This document shows, one piece after another, positions 1 to 8,160 of a stretch of 64,000 nt of DNA. Numbering within the stretch: the first letter of the stretch is position 1; every line of letters starts with the position of its first letter. The stretch lies in NCBI RefSeq assembly GCF_003946405.1, contig NZ_RHOG01000005.1:35627-99626 (forward strand). Reading direction: 5' to 3'. The position numbers and the translations under genes were made by a program. The notes under the pieces were generated by a model. It worked only from the letters and a program-made list of their open reading frames with translations. It searched no databases and had not been told where the DNA came from. This stretch comes from Lacticaseibacillus yichunensis (GTDB lineage: Bacteria > Bacillota > Bacilli > Lactobacillales > Lactobacillaceae).

Positions 1-1124
1 TCTGCTTCCTTCTTGTTGTACGTGGTGTATTGCTTCGTGGATTCGGCCGCTTCGTTGGCAAAATCCTTCGTGGTATCATCCGGATCGCCGGCGAGGCCTT
101 CAGGGGTGACCCCGGTGGCTGGAATGGAGCCATCGTTCAAGACTTTGGAGATGTACTGCTGACGATTGAGAATCATGGAGATCGCCTGGCGGATCTTGGT
201 GTTCTTGAAGAAGCTGTCCTTCTTTTCGTTCATTTCAAGATAGAACACAGCGGATTGCTTCAGGGCGCTGTAATCCTTGTTCGACTTGGCCTGAGCCGCC
301 TGCTGACCAGACAGTGAGGCATCGTCGAGCTTGCCGGTGTTGTAAAGATTCAAAGCCGTTGCGCTATCCTTAACGACTTTCGTTTGCAGGGTCTTGATGT
401 GGACATTCTTCGCATTCCAATACTTCGGGTTCTTGACCGAGGTCCAGGAATCGCTGGTCCCGTTCCAGTCCTTCAGGATGTAAGGGCCGTTGGAAAGAAT
501 GTACTTGCTGCTGTGGCCATACTTGCTGCCCGCTTTTTCAACAAAGGCTTGGCTCTGCGGCGCAAAGGTCGGGCTGGCGAGCATCGTGTTGAAGTAAGGC
601 ATTGCGCGTTCAAGGGTGACGACCAAGGTGTCATCGCCTTCTGCCTTCACGCCCAGCGTGCTGGCCTTGGCTTTGCCGGCCATGATCGCATCGGCATTCT
701 TGATGCCTGAGAACAGGTAGGCGTACTGAGACTTCGTGGCCGGATCAACGGTGCGCTGCCAGCTATAAACGAAATCTTTCGCGGTGACGGCGGTGCCGTT
801 CGACCAGGTCGACTTGCGCAGATGATACGTGTAAGTCAGGCCATTGTTGGTCGCTTCCGGAACGGAGGTCGCCAGCGCTGGCTGAAGATCCGCGCCGCTA
901 TAACGAAGCAGACCTTCTGTCGTGTTGCTCAATGCCTGCCCGGAAATGATATCCGTGCTCATGGATGGATCCATGGTGGAAATGACATCTCCGACCATCG
1001 TGGTCCATGTGGAATCGCTCGCGGACTTGGTGGTCGCTTTGCTACTATTACCACCGCAAGCGGCCAAGACCGTTGCGAGTGTCAGGAGCATGGCGCCTGC
1101 CTTAAGACTCTTTTTGACTTTCAT
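1..1124 (-). CDS. OppA-type peptide ABC transporter substrate-binding lipoprotein (3' end outside window)
   Basis: The reading frame is open through the left edge, so the C-terminus is missing. The start at 1122-1124 is preceded by a GAGGGGGAA ribosome site. The protein begins with a lysine-rich n-region, a hydrophobic stretch and a lipobox LAAC, so it should be a lipoprotein tethered outside the membrane. The mature part has SBP_bac_5 features: an early STMDPSMSTD segment, a TYTYHLRKSTWSNGTAVTAKDF-like block (split here: YHLRKSTWSNG, TAKDFVYSWQR), and ILSNGPYILKDWNG further on. The family binds oligopeptides for the Opp/Dpp importers. No permease or ATPase gene is visible nearby, so it may be an orphan receptor or the first gene of an operon running off the window. 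A role in taking up peptides released by the neighbouring proteinase is attractive but inferred. Confidence 0.9.
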   Translation of the reverse strand, partial: MKVKKSLKAGAMLLTLATVLAACGGNSSKATTKSASDSTWTTMVGDVISTMDPSMSTDIISGQALSNTTEGLLRYSGADLQPALATSVPEATNNGLTYTYHLRKSTWSNGTAVTAKDFVYSWQRTVDPATKSQYAYLFSGIKNADAIMAGKAKASTLGVKAEGDDTLVVTLERAMPYFNTMLASPTFAPQSQAFVEKAGSKYGHSSKYILSNGPYILKDWNGTSDSWTSVKNPKYWNAKNVHIKTLQTKVVKDSATALNLYNTGKLDDASLSGQQAAQAKSNKDYSALKQSAVFYLEMNEKKDSFFKNTKIRQAISMILNRQQYISKVLNDGSIPATGVTPEGLAGDPDDTTKDFANEAAESTKQYTTYNKKEA

Positions 1125-1173
1125 ACTTGGTTCCCCCTCAAGAAATGCCGACAACTTATTTGTGATTGCGACT

Positions 1174-1202
1174 AGCGTACATTGGAAACAGATTAAATTC
1201 AA
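1174..1202 (-). promoter_or_regulatory. Putative sigma-A promoter of the OppA-like gene
   Basis: On the minus strand TTGAAT (1197-1202) and TACGCT (1174-1179) are separated by 17 bases, about 50 bases upstream of the start codon. No operator is recognised. Confidence 0.5.
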
Positions 1203-1433
1203 GCACTTTTTTCAATTCATTCTCATAAAGTGCCCACCGTTTTCACACATTCGTTATATTTTAAAAAAACGTCGGTGATCTTTCCGCTTATGGTATCGGC
1301 GCGGCGCAGATTCTTTAAATAAGTATTTTGTTCACTTCTGGCCGGTCACTGCTTATTCTCATTTTCACCACAAAATGGACAAACACTCATTTTCAAGCAT
1401 CTTCTTCGTTCATGCGCGGATGCTTTTTGGGGG
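1203..1433. other. Intergenic stretch with nothing recognised
   Basis: The AT-richer DNA between the OppA promoter and the terminator of the first hsp20 gene has no convincing coding frame, RNA gene or operator. Confidence 0.5.
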
Positions 1434-1467
1434 AAAAGAAAAAGCCACCGGCGCGGGCCGGTGGCTT
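1434..1467 (-). terminator. Intrinsic terminator after hsp20 (first copy)
   Basis: AAGCCACCGGC / GGCCGGTGGCTT hairpin followed on the minus strand by a U-rich run; it lies about 65 bases downstream of the stop codon. Confidence 0.8.
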
Positions 1468-1530
1468 CTACTGATGACAGACAGCTGTTTACAAATGCTG
1501 TCCGCCGTTTGTCAGAAAGTTATTTTATTT

Positions 1531-1953
1531 TTACTCGATTCCGATCTGATGCGGGCTCTTTTCATCCGCAGTCAGCTTCGGCAAGGTGATGGTCAAGACA
1601 CCATCTTCATAATGAGCCTTGATGTCCTGCTCCTTCACATTCGGCAACCGATAGCTGCGACTCATCGCGCCATAGTGCCGCTCACTCATCAGGACATTAC
1701 CATCCTTGTCCTCGTGATCATTGAAGTCAGTCTTTTTCACACTGATGTTCAAGATCCCATCCTGGTAGTTCAACTTGATATCGTCCTTGGCGATGCCCGG
1801 AACATCGACATTGGCGACATAATTCTTTTCCGTCTCCTTGATATCGGTCTTCAGGACCTGGTCAGTGGGCTGCATATTGCCGAAAAAGTGGCGCCCAAAA
1901 TCATCAAAGAACGGGTCAAGCCAGTCATTGCGACGCATCATTTCATTAGCCAT
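1531..1953 (-). CDS. Hsp20/alpha-crystallin small heat shock protein (copy 1)
   Basis: 140 residues, a normal size for a bacterial small heat shock protein. The N-terminal arm (DWLDPFFDDFGRHFF) is followed by an alpha-crystallin domain at about residues 35-130: TDIKETEKNYVANVDVPG, then LNYQDGILNISV, and a closing A-x-x-x-DGVLTITLPK that matches the family signature. These ATP-independent chaperones hold unfolding proteins. A second paralogue lies immediately upstream on the same strand (2086-2511) with 132 bases between them. No CIRCE is seen directly before this copy; it may be transcribed with the upstream copy or from a promoter of its own in the gap. Confidence 0.95.
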   Translation of the reverse strand: MANEMMRRNDWLDPFFDDFGRHFFGNMQPTDQVLKTDIKETEKNYVANVDVPGIAKDDIKLNYQDGILNISVKKTDFNDHEDKDGNVLMSERHYGAMSRSYRLPNVKEQDIKAHYEDGVLTITLPKLTADEKSPHQIGIE

Positions 1954-2085
1954 AAAACAAGTCTCCCTTCATTATTTGTGGTACACATTGATGATACTGA
2001 CATGACAGCCAGTAATGCGAGTATTTAGCTTGCAGATTTTCGTTTTTCTTCTATTAAGTACGCAACGAATGACGCACCTATTGTG

Positions 2086-2511
2086 TTAGTCGATCGGGAT
2101 GTCATGCGTGTGGACCTCAGCCGCCTTGGGCAAGGTGATCGTCAGCACCCCATCCTGGGTCGTCGCGCTGATCTTCGCCGGGTCCACATCCGGCAGCTTG
2201 AACTGGCGCTGGGCCTGCGTGTGCAGGCGCTCGCTGAGAAGCACCCCACTGTCTTGGCTTTCGTCTGCCGCATCCTCATGCACGGTGACCGTCAGGATCT
2301 CGTCTTGATAGCGCAGATCGATCGCGTCCTTTTTGACGCCCGGCACATCGACCGCCGCCACATAGGCCTGCGCCGTTTCACGGATATCAGTTCTAAGCAA
2401 GCGGTCATCATCAACTGCCGGCGCAAAGCGATCAAAGAAGCGGCGGCTCAGCTCATCAAACATCGGATCCGCCAGCCAACGACCTGAATTTGTCAACTCA
2501 TTTGCCATCAT
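2086..2511 (-). CDS. Hsp20/alpha-crystallin small heat shock protein (copy 2)
   Basis: 141 residues with the same layout as the downstream copy: an N-terminal arm (RWLADPMFDELSRRFFDRF), a TDIRETAQAYVAAVDVPG strand pair and the closing DGVLTITLPK. Two ATG codons are adjacent at the start; GGAAG sits at good distance before the first. The two hsp20 proteins differ clearly along their length, so this is an old duplication and not a recent tandem copy. The promoter overlaps a CIRCE element, so HrcA repression is expected. A CtsR box was not found. Confidence 0.95.
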   Translation of the reverse strand: MMANELTNSGRWLADPMFDELSRRFFDRFAPAVDDDRLLRTDIRETAQAYVAAVDVPGVKKDAIDLRYQDEILTVTVHEDAADESQDSGVLLSERLHTQAQRQFKLPDVDPAKISATTQDGVLTITLPKAAEVHTHDIPID

Positions 2512-2570
2512 CGAAAACTTCCTTTCACCACGAGAAGCGCACGTTTGCGTTTCTCTTATTCACATAATCT

Positions 2571-2599
2571 ATGATAGTCGGATTTAGCAGTCTTGTCAA
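2571..2599 (-). promoter_or_regulatory. Promoter of hsp20 copy 2
   Basis: On the minus strand TTGACA (2594-2599) and TATCAT (2571-2576) with a 17-base spacer. The -35 box lies inside the 9-base loop of the CIRCE element, so HrcA binding would block RNA polymerase. Confidence 0.85.
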
Positions 2600-2610
2600 C
2601 AGAGTGCTAA
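2584..2610. promoter_or_regulatory. CIRCE operator (HrcA binding site)
   Basis: TTAGCAGTC-N9-GAGTGCTAA, one mismatch in the left arm from the consensus TTAGCACTC-N9-GAGTGCTAA. CIRCE normally controls groE and dnaK operons; an hsp20 gene under it is less usual. Confidence 0.88.
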
Positions 2611-2618
2611 TGTTTGGC

Positions 2619-2654
2619 AAAAAAACATGGCGGTCGCAATTGATCGCCATGTTT
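2619..2654 (-). terminator. Intrinsic terminator of the LRR/repeat surface protein gene
   Basis: AACATGGCG / CGCCATGTT hairpin with a run of seven U residues on the minus strand, about 55 bases after the stop codon at 2710. Confidence 0.85.
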
Positions 2655-2709
2655 TCTGCTGTCTGAGGGGTTCAGTCAGCATTTTCAAAAAAGGAGGTGC
2701 CGGCAGCTG

Positions 2710-5700
2710 TTAGGCTTCGTGCTTCTTGTTGCGGCCGAGGCCAACCAACGCGAGCAGGGCCGAGAACCCAGCGACGATCGCGCCCAGCAGCGTGGTGCGC
2801 GTGCCAGCCGCCTCACCCGTTGCCGGATAGGTCGCCTCGCTGCCCGTTGTGGTCGCAGCGGCGCCGGTCGTGGCATTGGTTGTGGCGTCGGTTGTGCTCG
2901 TCGCATCGCCAGTCGTGGTACCAGTCGCGGCAGCGCGGGTGGCGCCGCCGGTTGTGGTGGCCGCGCCTGTGCCGGTCGTGCTTGCGCCGTTTCCGGTTGT
3001 GCCGGTCGCGGTACCAGTCGACTGGTCGTCATTGGTGCCCGTTGCGGTGTTGTCGGTTGGGTCACTGGTTGCGGCCTTGCCTTGCACCTTGCTCTTGGCA
3101 TCCTGCTTGGCCTTCGTCGCTTTGTAGGCGGCGAGGTAGGCATTCTTGTAGGCAGTGGACTTGCCAGTCAGATCAGCTTGCGCCTTGCCTGCCTTGGCAT
3201 CAGCCACGCCAGCTGTTTTGCCAGCCTTCGTGCCCGCCGTGGCCTGCTTTGCGTCGAAAAGCTGCTTGGCTGGGGTGTAGGCCGCCTTGTACGCATTTTT
3301 GTATGCATCCGACTTGTCATCCAGCGTGGCGGCGTCTTTACCGGCTTGGCCATCTGCCTTGCCAGCCTTCGCGCCCGCCGTTGCATCCGCCGCAGCCACT
3401 TTGGCGTCATAGCTTTGCTTGGCAAGTGTGTAGGCATCGTCGTAGGCCTTCTGGAAGGCAGCGGACTGCGCGCTGTTGTCAGCGGCGTCCTTGCCTTCTT
3501 GGCCATCCGCCTTGCCTGCGTCTGTGCCAGCCTTGGTGTCTGCCGCAACTTGCTTCAGATCCGCAGCTTCAGCGGCTGCCTTCGCCTTGGCGTAAGCCGC
3601 GGTGTAGCCAGCCTGATAGCCGGCCGACTGGGCACTATTTTCAGCTGCCGGCTTGCCAGCCGCAAAATCGGCAGCACCGGCCTTTTCGCCTTGCGCTTCA
3701 TCGGCGTCGTAAGCGGCCTTGGCCGTGTTGTACGCGGCGGTGTAGGCATCTTGATAGGCATCGGATTGGCCGGTCAGATCAGCTTGCTTGTTGCCAGCTG
3801 CACCATCAGCCGTCCCGTCCGCCTTGCCAGCGGCGGTATCGGCCGCTTTCGTCGCCTCATCCTGCGCCTGGGCCGCAGCGGCTGCTTCTTTGGCATCCGC
3901 CAGGCCTTTCGCGTAACCGGCCTGGTAGCCGGCTGACTTCGCGCTGTTATCAGCATCCGTCTTCCCAGCTGCAAAATCAGCGGCACCGGCCTTTTCGCCT
4001 TGCGCTTCATCGGCGTCGTAAGCGGCCTTGGCTGTGTTGTACGCGGCGGTGTAGGCATCTTGATAGGCATCGGATTGGCTGGTCACATCTGCGGCCGGCT
4101 TGCCTGCTGTCCCATCGATCGTCCCAGCCGCTTTGCCAGCAGCGGTATCGGCTGCTGCCTGTTCTGCCGCCGTGGTCGCCGCGGCTTGTTGGGCTGCAGT
4201 ATAGGCCTTGGTGTAGCCCGCCTGATAGCCAGCGGACTGGGCACTATTTTCAGCTGCCGGCTTACCAGCCGCAAAATCAGCAGCCCCAGCCTTTTCGCCT
4301 TGTGCTTCATCGGCGGCATAGGCGGCCTTAGCCGTGTTGTATGCCTCATTGTAAGCAGCCTGATACGCATCAGACTTGCCAGTCAGCTCAGCCGCTGTTT
4401 TACCAGCTGCCCCATCGGCCGTCCCAGCTGCTTTGCCAGCGGCGGCATCCGCTGCAGTTTCAGCATCGGCCTGCGCCTGGGCATCTTCGTCAGCCTTTTG
4501 CGCATCCGCAAACCCCTTGGTGTAGCCCGCCTGATAACCGGCCGACTGTTCACTGTTGTCAGCGGCAGCCTGGCCAGTCGCGTAATCCGCAGCCCCAGCC
4601 TTTTCGCCTTGCGCTTCATCAGCGTCATAGGCGGCCTTGGCGGTGTTATAAGCCGCGGTGTAGGCATCGGCATAGGCGTCGGATTGCGCGGTCAGGTCTG
4701 CGGCTGTTTTGCCGGCTGCCCCATCGGCCGTCCCGGCTTCGGTGCCAGCAGCAGCGTCGGCGGTAGCCTCATCTGTTGGCTCAGCGTCAGTATCTGGGTC
4801 CTCGCCATCCTCGGGGTCGAGCGCACTGGTTCCAGCTAATGCTTCACCCTGCGCAAACCCGCTTTGATACCCTGCCTGATAGCCGATCGACTGCGCCGAG
4901 ACATCCGCCGGCGTTGCGCCGTTGATGCCATCATTGAACCCATCGCCCATCCCATCGGAGAGATCGTCATTGTATTGGCCAAGCGCATCCGAGTAGGCCT
5001 GCTGATAAGCGGTCTGATAGGCCTGAGATTGATCCGACACATCGGCTGCATCCTTGCCTGCAGCCCCATCGGCCGTGCCGGCTTCAGTGCCCGCGGCTGT
5101 ATCTGCAGCGGCGCTCGCAGTCCCATCGCCGGCCGCAGCAGCCTCATAGCCAGCTGCATACCCATCTTGGTAGCCCGTCATTTCATCCGAGCTACTCAAA
5201 TCAGCTTCAGGGTTGCCTGCCTCAAAGTCATCCGCACCAGCGGCTTGACCCTGCGCATAATCGGCATCATATTCGGCTTTAGCGGCTTCATAGGCCGCAT
5301 CATAGGCGGTTCGGTAAGCGGCGTCCTTGTTGCTGGTATCCCGCTTGGCCAAGCCGAGCTCGCCATCCTGCTCCCCTTCCAGCGTGCCTAGGGTCGTTGC
5401 ATTATTTTCCGCCTTTGCCTTGGCAAATACGCCTGAATCGACCTCTGCTTGATAAGCCGCCTGATAAGCTGCCGTATAAGCCTCAGATTGGCCATTCAGA
5501 TCGGCTTTCGCCAGACCGGCATCGGCATCCGTTTTCCCAGCGACTGTCCCGGCGCTAGTCTCACTGACGCTTGCATAACCGTCCGTGTAGCCCAGCTGGT
5601 AGCCAAGCGATTCCGCGCTCGTATCCGCTGGGTCTTTGGCGGCCGTCGCGTCTGCCTGACCGGCTGCCAGGCCCGCCGTGCGATCGGCCGCGGCCCCATC

Positions 5701-8160
5701 ATAGACCTGGTCATATGCGGCCTGGGCCCCGTCGATACTTGACAGGTCCGCCTTTTCCCAACCCATCGCGCCATCGATCTTCGCCAGCAACATCGCGGTC
5801 GGCATGAAGACCGGATCCGTGATGTGCGCCGCAAGAAAGGCGTCGCGGTAAGCGTCTTTATATGTCTCCGTCAGCGTCGGGTCGGTGAAGACCGTTGTTT
5901 CAAGCTCGGTGGCATTTTGCCCTGCGAGCTTGCCAGCATTGATCTCTTGGGTGCGTGCTGCGCTCCCGGCTTCATAACCATCCCCGTACGACGCAACATA
6001 ACTATCCGACTGATATGACAGAGTCGTATCGCGCAGGCTATTGCTGTAGCCGTCCTGATAGCCAAACTTATAGGCCTGCTGCGCCTGAAGTTCTGCTTCA
6101 GTCAATTGGCTGAACACAGCGTAAAGCGTCTCATCGCCAACTGGCTTGTAGTTCGTCAGATCGACAGTGTCCCCCATGCTAGTCTCCCAGTGGTCGAACT
6201 TGTGGCCCTCGTCTGGCTCCAAGGCTGGAAGGTCATCTTCGGTCAGCAACGCCCCGGCATCGACTTGAACCAACACGCCTGCCTGTGGATCGTCCGTGCC
6301 AGCCACTTTGCCGTGGAAGGCCGCGTCCTCATCGCTATCAGGTGCGGTCGTGATCGTCAGTCCCAGTTTCTGAGCCGGTACTTCAGTCAGCGCAGCCGTC
6401 ACGATCGTATCAGGCACAAAACTGCCAAGCGGGTTCAAATTCGAAATATGGATCGCGTTGACATTGTATTGCAGCTCCGTTGGTGTCCCGTTGCCAAGAT
6501 ACCGGGCGATGCCGCTTCGATCATCGAGTTGCCAGTCATCACCGATCAGGCGCACCCAATCTATATTGTCCAACCCGATCGCCTTCCCCAGGTCGACGAA
6601 CCAGGTATTGTCAACTTCGTACATCCCCATATCGGTCGTCTGGCCGCTCCCTGTAAAATGAGGGGCATTTGCGGACAAACTCTGTGAATAAAGGTATGAC
6701 GTGTCCAAAGCAACAAAGGCCAAGTGATTATTGGTGGCAGAGATCGACCCGAACGCCTTCGACCCTGTCATATCAAGATTCGTCAGCTCATTGTTGTCCA
6801 CATACAAGGCATTCAGTCGCGGATCATTGTTCAGCTTCAAAGAGGTCAGCTGATTATCGGTGATCGTCAAGTTCCGAAGCTCCGGATAGTTTGACAGGTC
6901 GAGTTCTCCAGAAAGCTTGTTGCTACCCAATTGAATCTGAGAGATCTTCGGGTTATCAAACGTAATATCCGAGATCTGATTTGCCCCTGCATGGAGGGTC
7001 TGTAGTTCATGCAGGCCAGTCAGATCCAACTTCGACAAGTTATCGCTTGACGCTGACAGATAGACCAAGTATGGATTGTTCGACAGATCAAGCGTCTTGA
7101 GGTCGTTGCCATCCACAAACAAGTTGGTCAAATTAGGAAAACCAGACAGATCCAGCTTGGTCAGGTTGTTGGAGTACATCTGAAGCTCACGCAACTTATC
7201 GGACTGCCCGTAATTGACATCGGTCAAACCATCTTCGTTTGCCTGTACCCGCATCAGGTTTGGCATCGTTGTCAAATCGAGTGAGTTGTCCTTGAAGAAT
7301 TTCGGTGACTGCTTCACGTCAAACTCTAACAGCTCGGAGGTGTCACCCAAATCAACATTCGTCAGATTAGGCGTATCACGCGTGGAAAATAATTGGAGCT
7401 TCTGATCTGGCGAGAACTTGATGCTGCTAAGGGTCGAGCCATCCATCTGGACCATTTTGAGCCCTGCCAAGTGGCTAAAATCGATGCTGTCCACACCACT
7501 TTCATACTCACCGGTCACTGATGAGGTATCATACAACGCAATTCGCTGAATCGAAGGATTGGTCAGTGTCGCAAGATCAGTCGCAGGCGTAAAGTTCATC
7601 GTGATCTCTTTAAGCGCGGGCACTTTGTTCAGCGGGGTAAGGTCCTTCACACCAGTGTGTTCCAGCCCAAGTTGCTGAAGATTCGGAAAGACTTCCAGTC
7701 CGTGCAGATTCGAAATCGAGGCATGATTAGAAGGAATCGAGAGATCCAGTGAAGTTGGGTAGTTCAACATGGATGGCAAAAGGCTCTCGCCATCCCACGA
7801 TTCGAGCTCTTCATCCGACACGATGTCCGGTTCGGATGCCATTGATTTGGCCATTTCCTGGACCAGTTGGCGCAGGCCGTCGTCTGGGAAGGTCGTCTCG
7901 TTGATCGGCACCGCCTCAGTGGCTTGCGGTGTATCTGCATTTGCAGCAAAACTGGTCCCAAACTTCCAGATATCGACACCGCCATCGTTCGACGTGTCAT
8001 ATGCGCTCGTTGGCGGTGTGCCCGCGGTTTCCGTAGCAGCCGCACGCACCGTCACCGGCGTTGCCGCCGTCAAAACAACGGTGGCACTCCCAGCACTCAT
8101 CCCCAACATCCCAAGGACCATGGCGCTATATAGCAAGGTATTGGTTTTAGTCCTTTTCAT
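2710..8160 (-). CDS. Giant cell-surface protein: LRRs, InlB-type domain, Gly/Tyr-rich tandem repeats, YPATG anchor
   Basis: About 1816 residues. An N-terminal signal peptide (Lys/Arg-rich start, hydrophobic core ending near VRAAA) is followed by internalin-like leucine-rich repeats at about residues 140-560, with many L-x-x-L-x-L-S-x-N/D-x-L-T/S copies. A B-repeat-like segment (GHKFDHWETSMGDTVDL) follows near 665. From about 700 to 1650 there are tandem repeats built on YQAGYxxG and DAYxxAYxxAYNTAKAAYDADEAQG. A Thr/Gly/Ala-rich wall-spanning stretch leads to a sorting signal TYPATGE, a hydrophobic segment and NKKHEA. The first LPxTG residue is Tyr, which is unusual. The second ATG (8160) is chosen because AGGAAGG lies 9 bases before it, while it touches the first ATG (8169). 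The gene overlaps the prtP-like gene and is probably co-transcribed. Function is probably adhesion; the ligand is unknown. Confidence 0.85.
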   Translation of the reverse strand: MKRTKTNTLLYSAMVLGMLGMSAGSATVVLTAATPVTVRAAATETAGTPPTSAYDTSNDGGVDIWKFGTSFAANADTPQATEAVPINETTFPDDGLRQLVQEMAKSMASEPDIVSDEELESWDGESLLPSMLNYPTSLDLSIPSNHASISNLHGLEVFPNLQQLGLEHTGVKDLTPLNKVPALKEITMNFTPATDLATLTNPSIQRIALYDTSSVTGEYESGVDSIDFSHLAGLKMVQMDGSTLSSIKFSPDQKLQLFSTRDTPNLTNVDLGDTSELLEFDVKQSPKFFKDNSLDLTTMPNLMRVQANEDGLTDVNYGQSDKLRELQMYSNNLTKLDLSGFPNLTNLFVDGNDLKTLDLSNNPYLVYLSASSDNLSKLDLTGLHELQTLHAGANQISDITFDNPKISQIQLGSNKLSGELDLSNYPELRNLTITDNQLTSLKLNNDPRLNALYVDNNELTNLDMTGSKAFGSISATNNHLAFVALDTSYLYSQSLSANAPHFTGSGQTTDMGMYEVDNTWFVDLGKAIGLDNIDWVRLIGDDWQLDDRSGIARYLGNGTPTELQYNVNAIHISNLNPLGSFVPDTIVTAALTEVPAQKLGLTITTAPDSDEDAAFHGKVAGTDDPQAGVLVQVDAGALLTEDDLPALEPDEGHKFDHWETSMGDTVDLTNYKPVGDETLYAVFSQLTEAELQAQQAYKFGYQDGYSNSLRDTTLSYQSDSYVASYGDGYEAGSAARTQEINAGKLAGQNATELETTVFTDPTLTETYKDAYRDAFLAAHITDPVFMPTAMLLAKIDGAMGWEKADLSSIDGAQAAYDQVYDGAAADRTAGLAAGQADATAAKDPADTSAESLGYQLGYTDGYASVSETSAGTVAGKTDADAGLAKADLNGQSEAYTAAYQAAYQAEVDSGVFAKAKAENNATTLGTLEGEQDGELGLAKRDTSNKDAAYRTAYDAAYEAAKAEYDADYAQGQAAGADDFEAGNPEADLSSSDEMTGYQDGYAAGYEAAAAGDGTASAAADTAAGTEAGTADGAAGKDAADVSDQSQAYQTAYQQAYSDALGQYNDDLSDGMGDGFNDGINGATPADVSAQSIGYQAGYQSGFAQGEALAGTSALDPEDGEDPDTDAEPTDEATADAAAGTEAGTADGAAGKTAADLTAQSDAYADAYTAAYNTAKAAYDADEAQGEKAGAADYATGQAAADNSEQSAGYQAGYTKGFADAQKADEDAQAQADAETAADAAAGKAAGTADGAAGKTAAELTGKSDAYQAAYNEAYNTAKAAYAADEAQGEKAGAADFAAGKPAAENSAQSAGYQAGYTKAYTAAQQAAATTAAEQAAADTAAGKAAGTIDGTAGKPAADVTSQSDAYQDAYTAAYNTAKAAYDADEAQGEKAGAADFAAGKTDADNSAKSAGYQAGYAKGLADAKEAAAAAQAQDEATKAADTAAGKADGTADGAAGNKQADLTGQSDAYQDAYTAAYNTAKAAYDADEAQGEKAGAADFAAGKPAAENSAQSAGYQAGYTAAYAKAKAAAEAADLKQVAADTKAGTDAGKADGQEGKDAADNSAQSAAFQKAYDDAYTLAKQSYDAKVAAADATAGAKAGKADGQAGKDAATLDDKSDAYKNAYKAAYTPAKQLFDAKQATAGTKAGKTAGVADAKAGKAQADLTGKSTAYKNAYLAAYKATKAKQDAKSKVQGKAATSDPTDNTATGTNDDQSTGTATGTTGNGASTTGTGAATTTGGATRAAATGTTTGDATSTTDATTNATTGAAATTTGSEATYPATGEAAGTRTTLLGAIVAGFSALLALVGLGRNKKHEA
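3180..5450 (-). repeat. Coding tandem repeats, period about 310 bp, in the surface protein gene
   Basis: The block encoding GEKAGAADFAAGK and DAYQDAYTAAYNTAKAAY recurs near 3660-3770, 3970-4080, 4270-4380 and 4580-4690 with few differences. Farther upstream (4700-5450) the units become more divergent. High identity in the centre and divergence at the edge is the usual pattern of unit gain and loss by slippage or unequal exchange. Confidence 0.85.

Noticed and set aside
2697..4331. Long plus-strand open frame (and other long frames) antisense to the repeat region of the surface protein
   Set aside because: It is the mirror of biased Ala/Gly/Asp codons in repeats, with an Arg/Cys/Trp-rich composition unlike any protein and no ribosome site.
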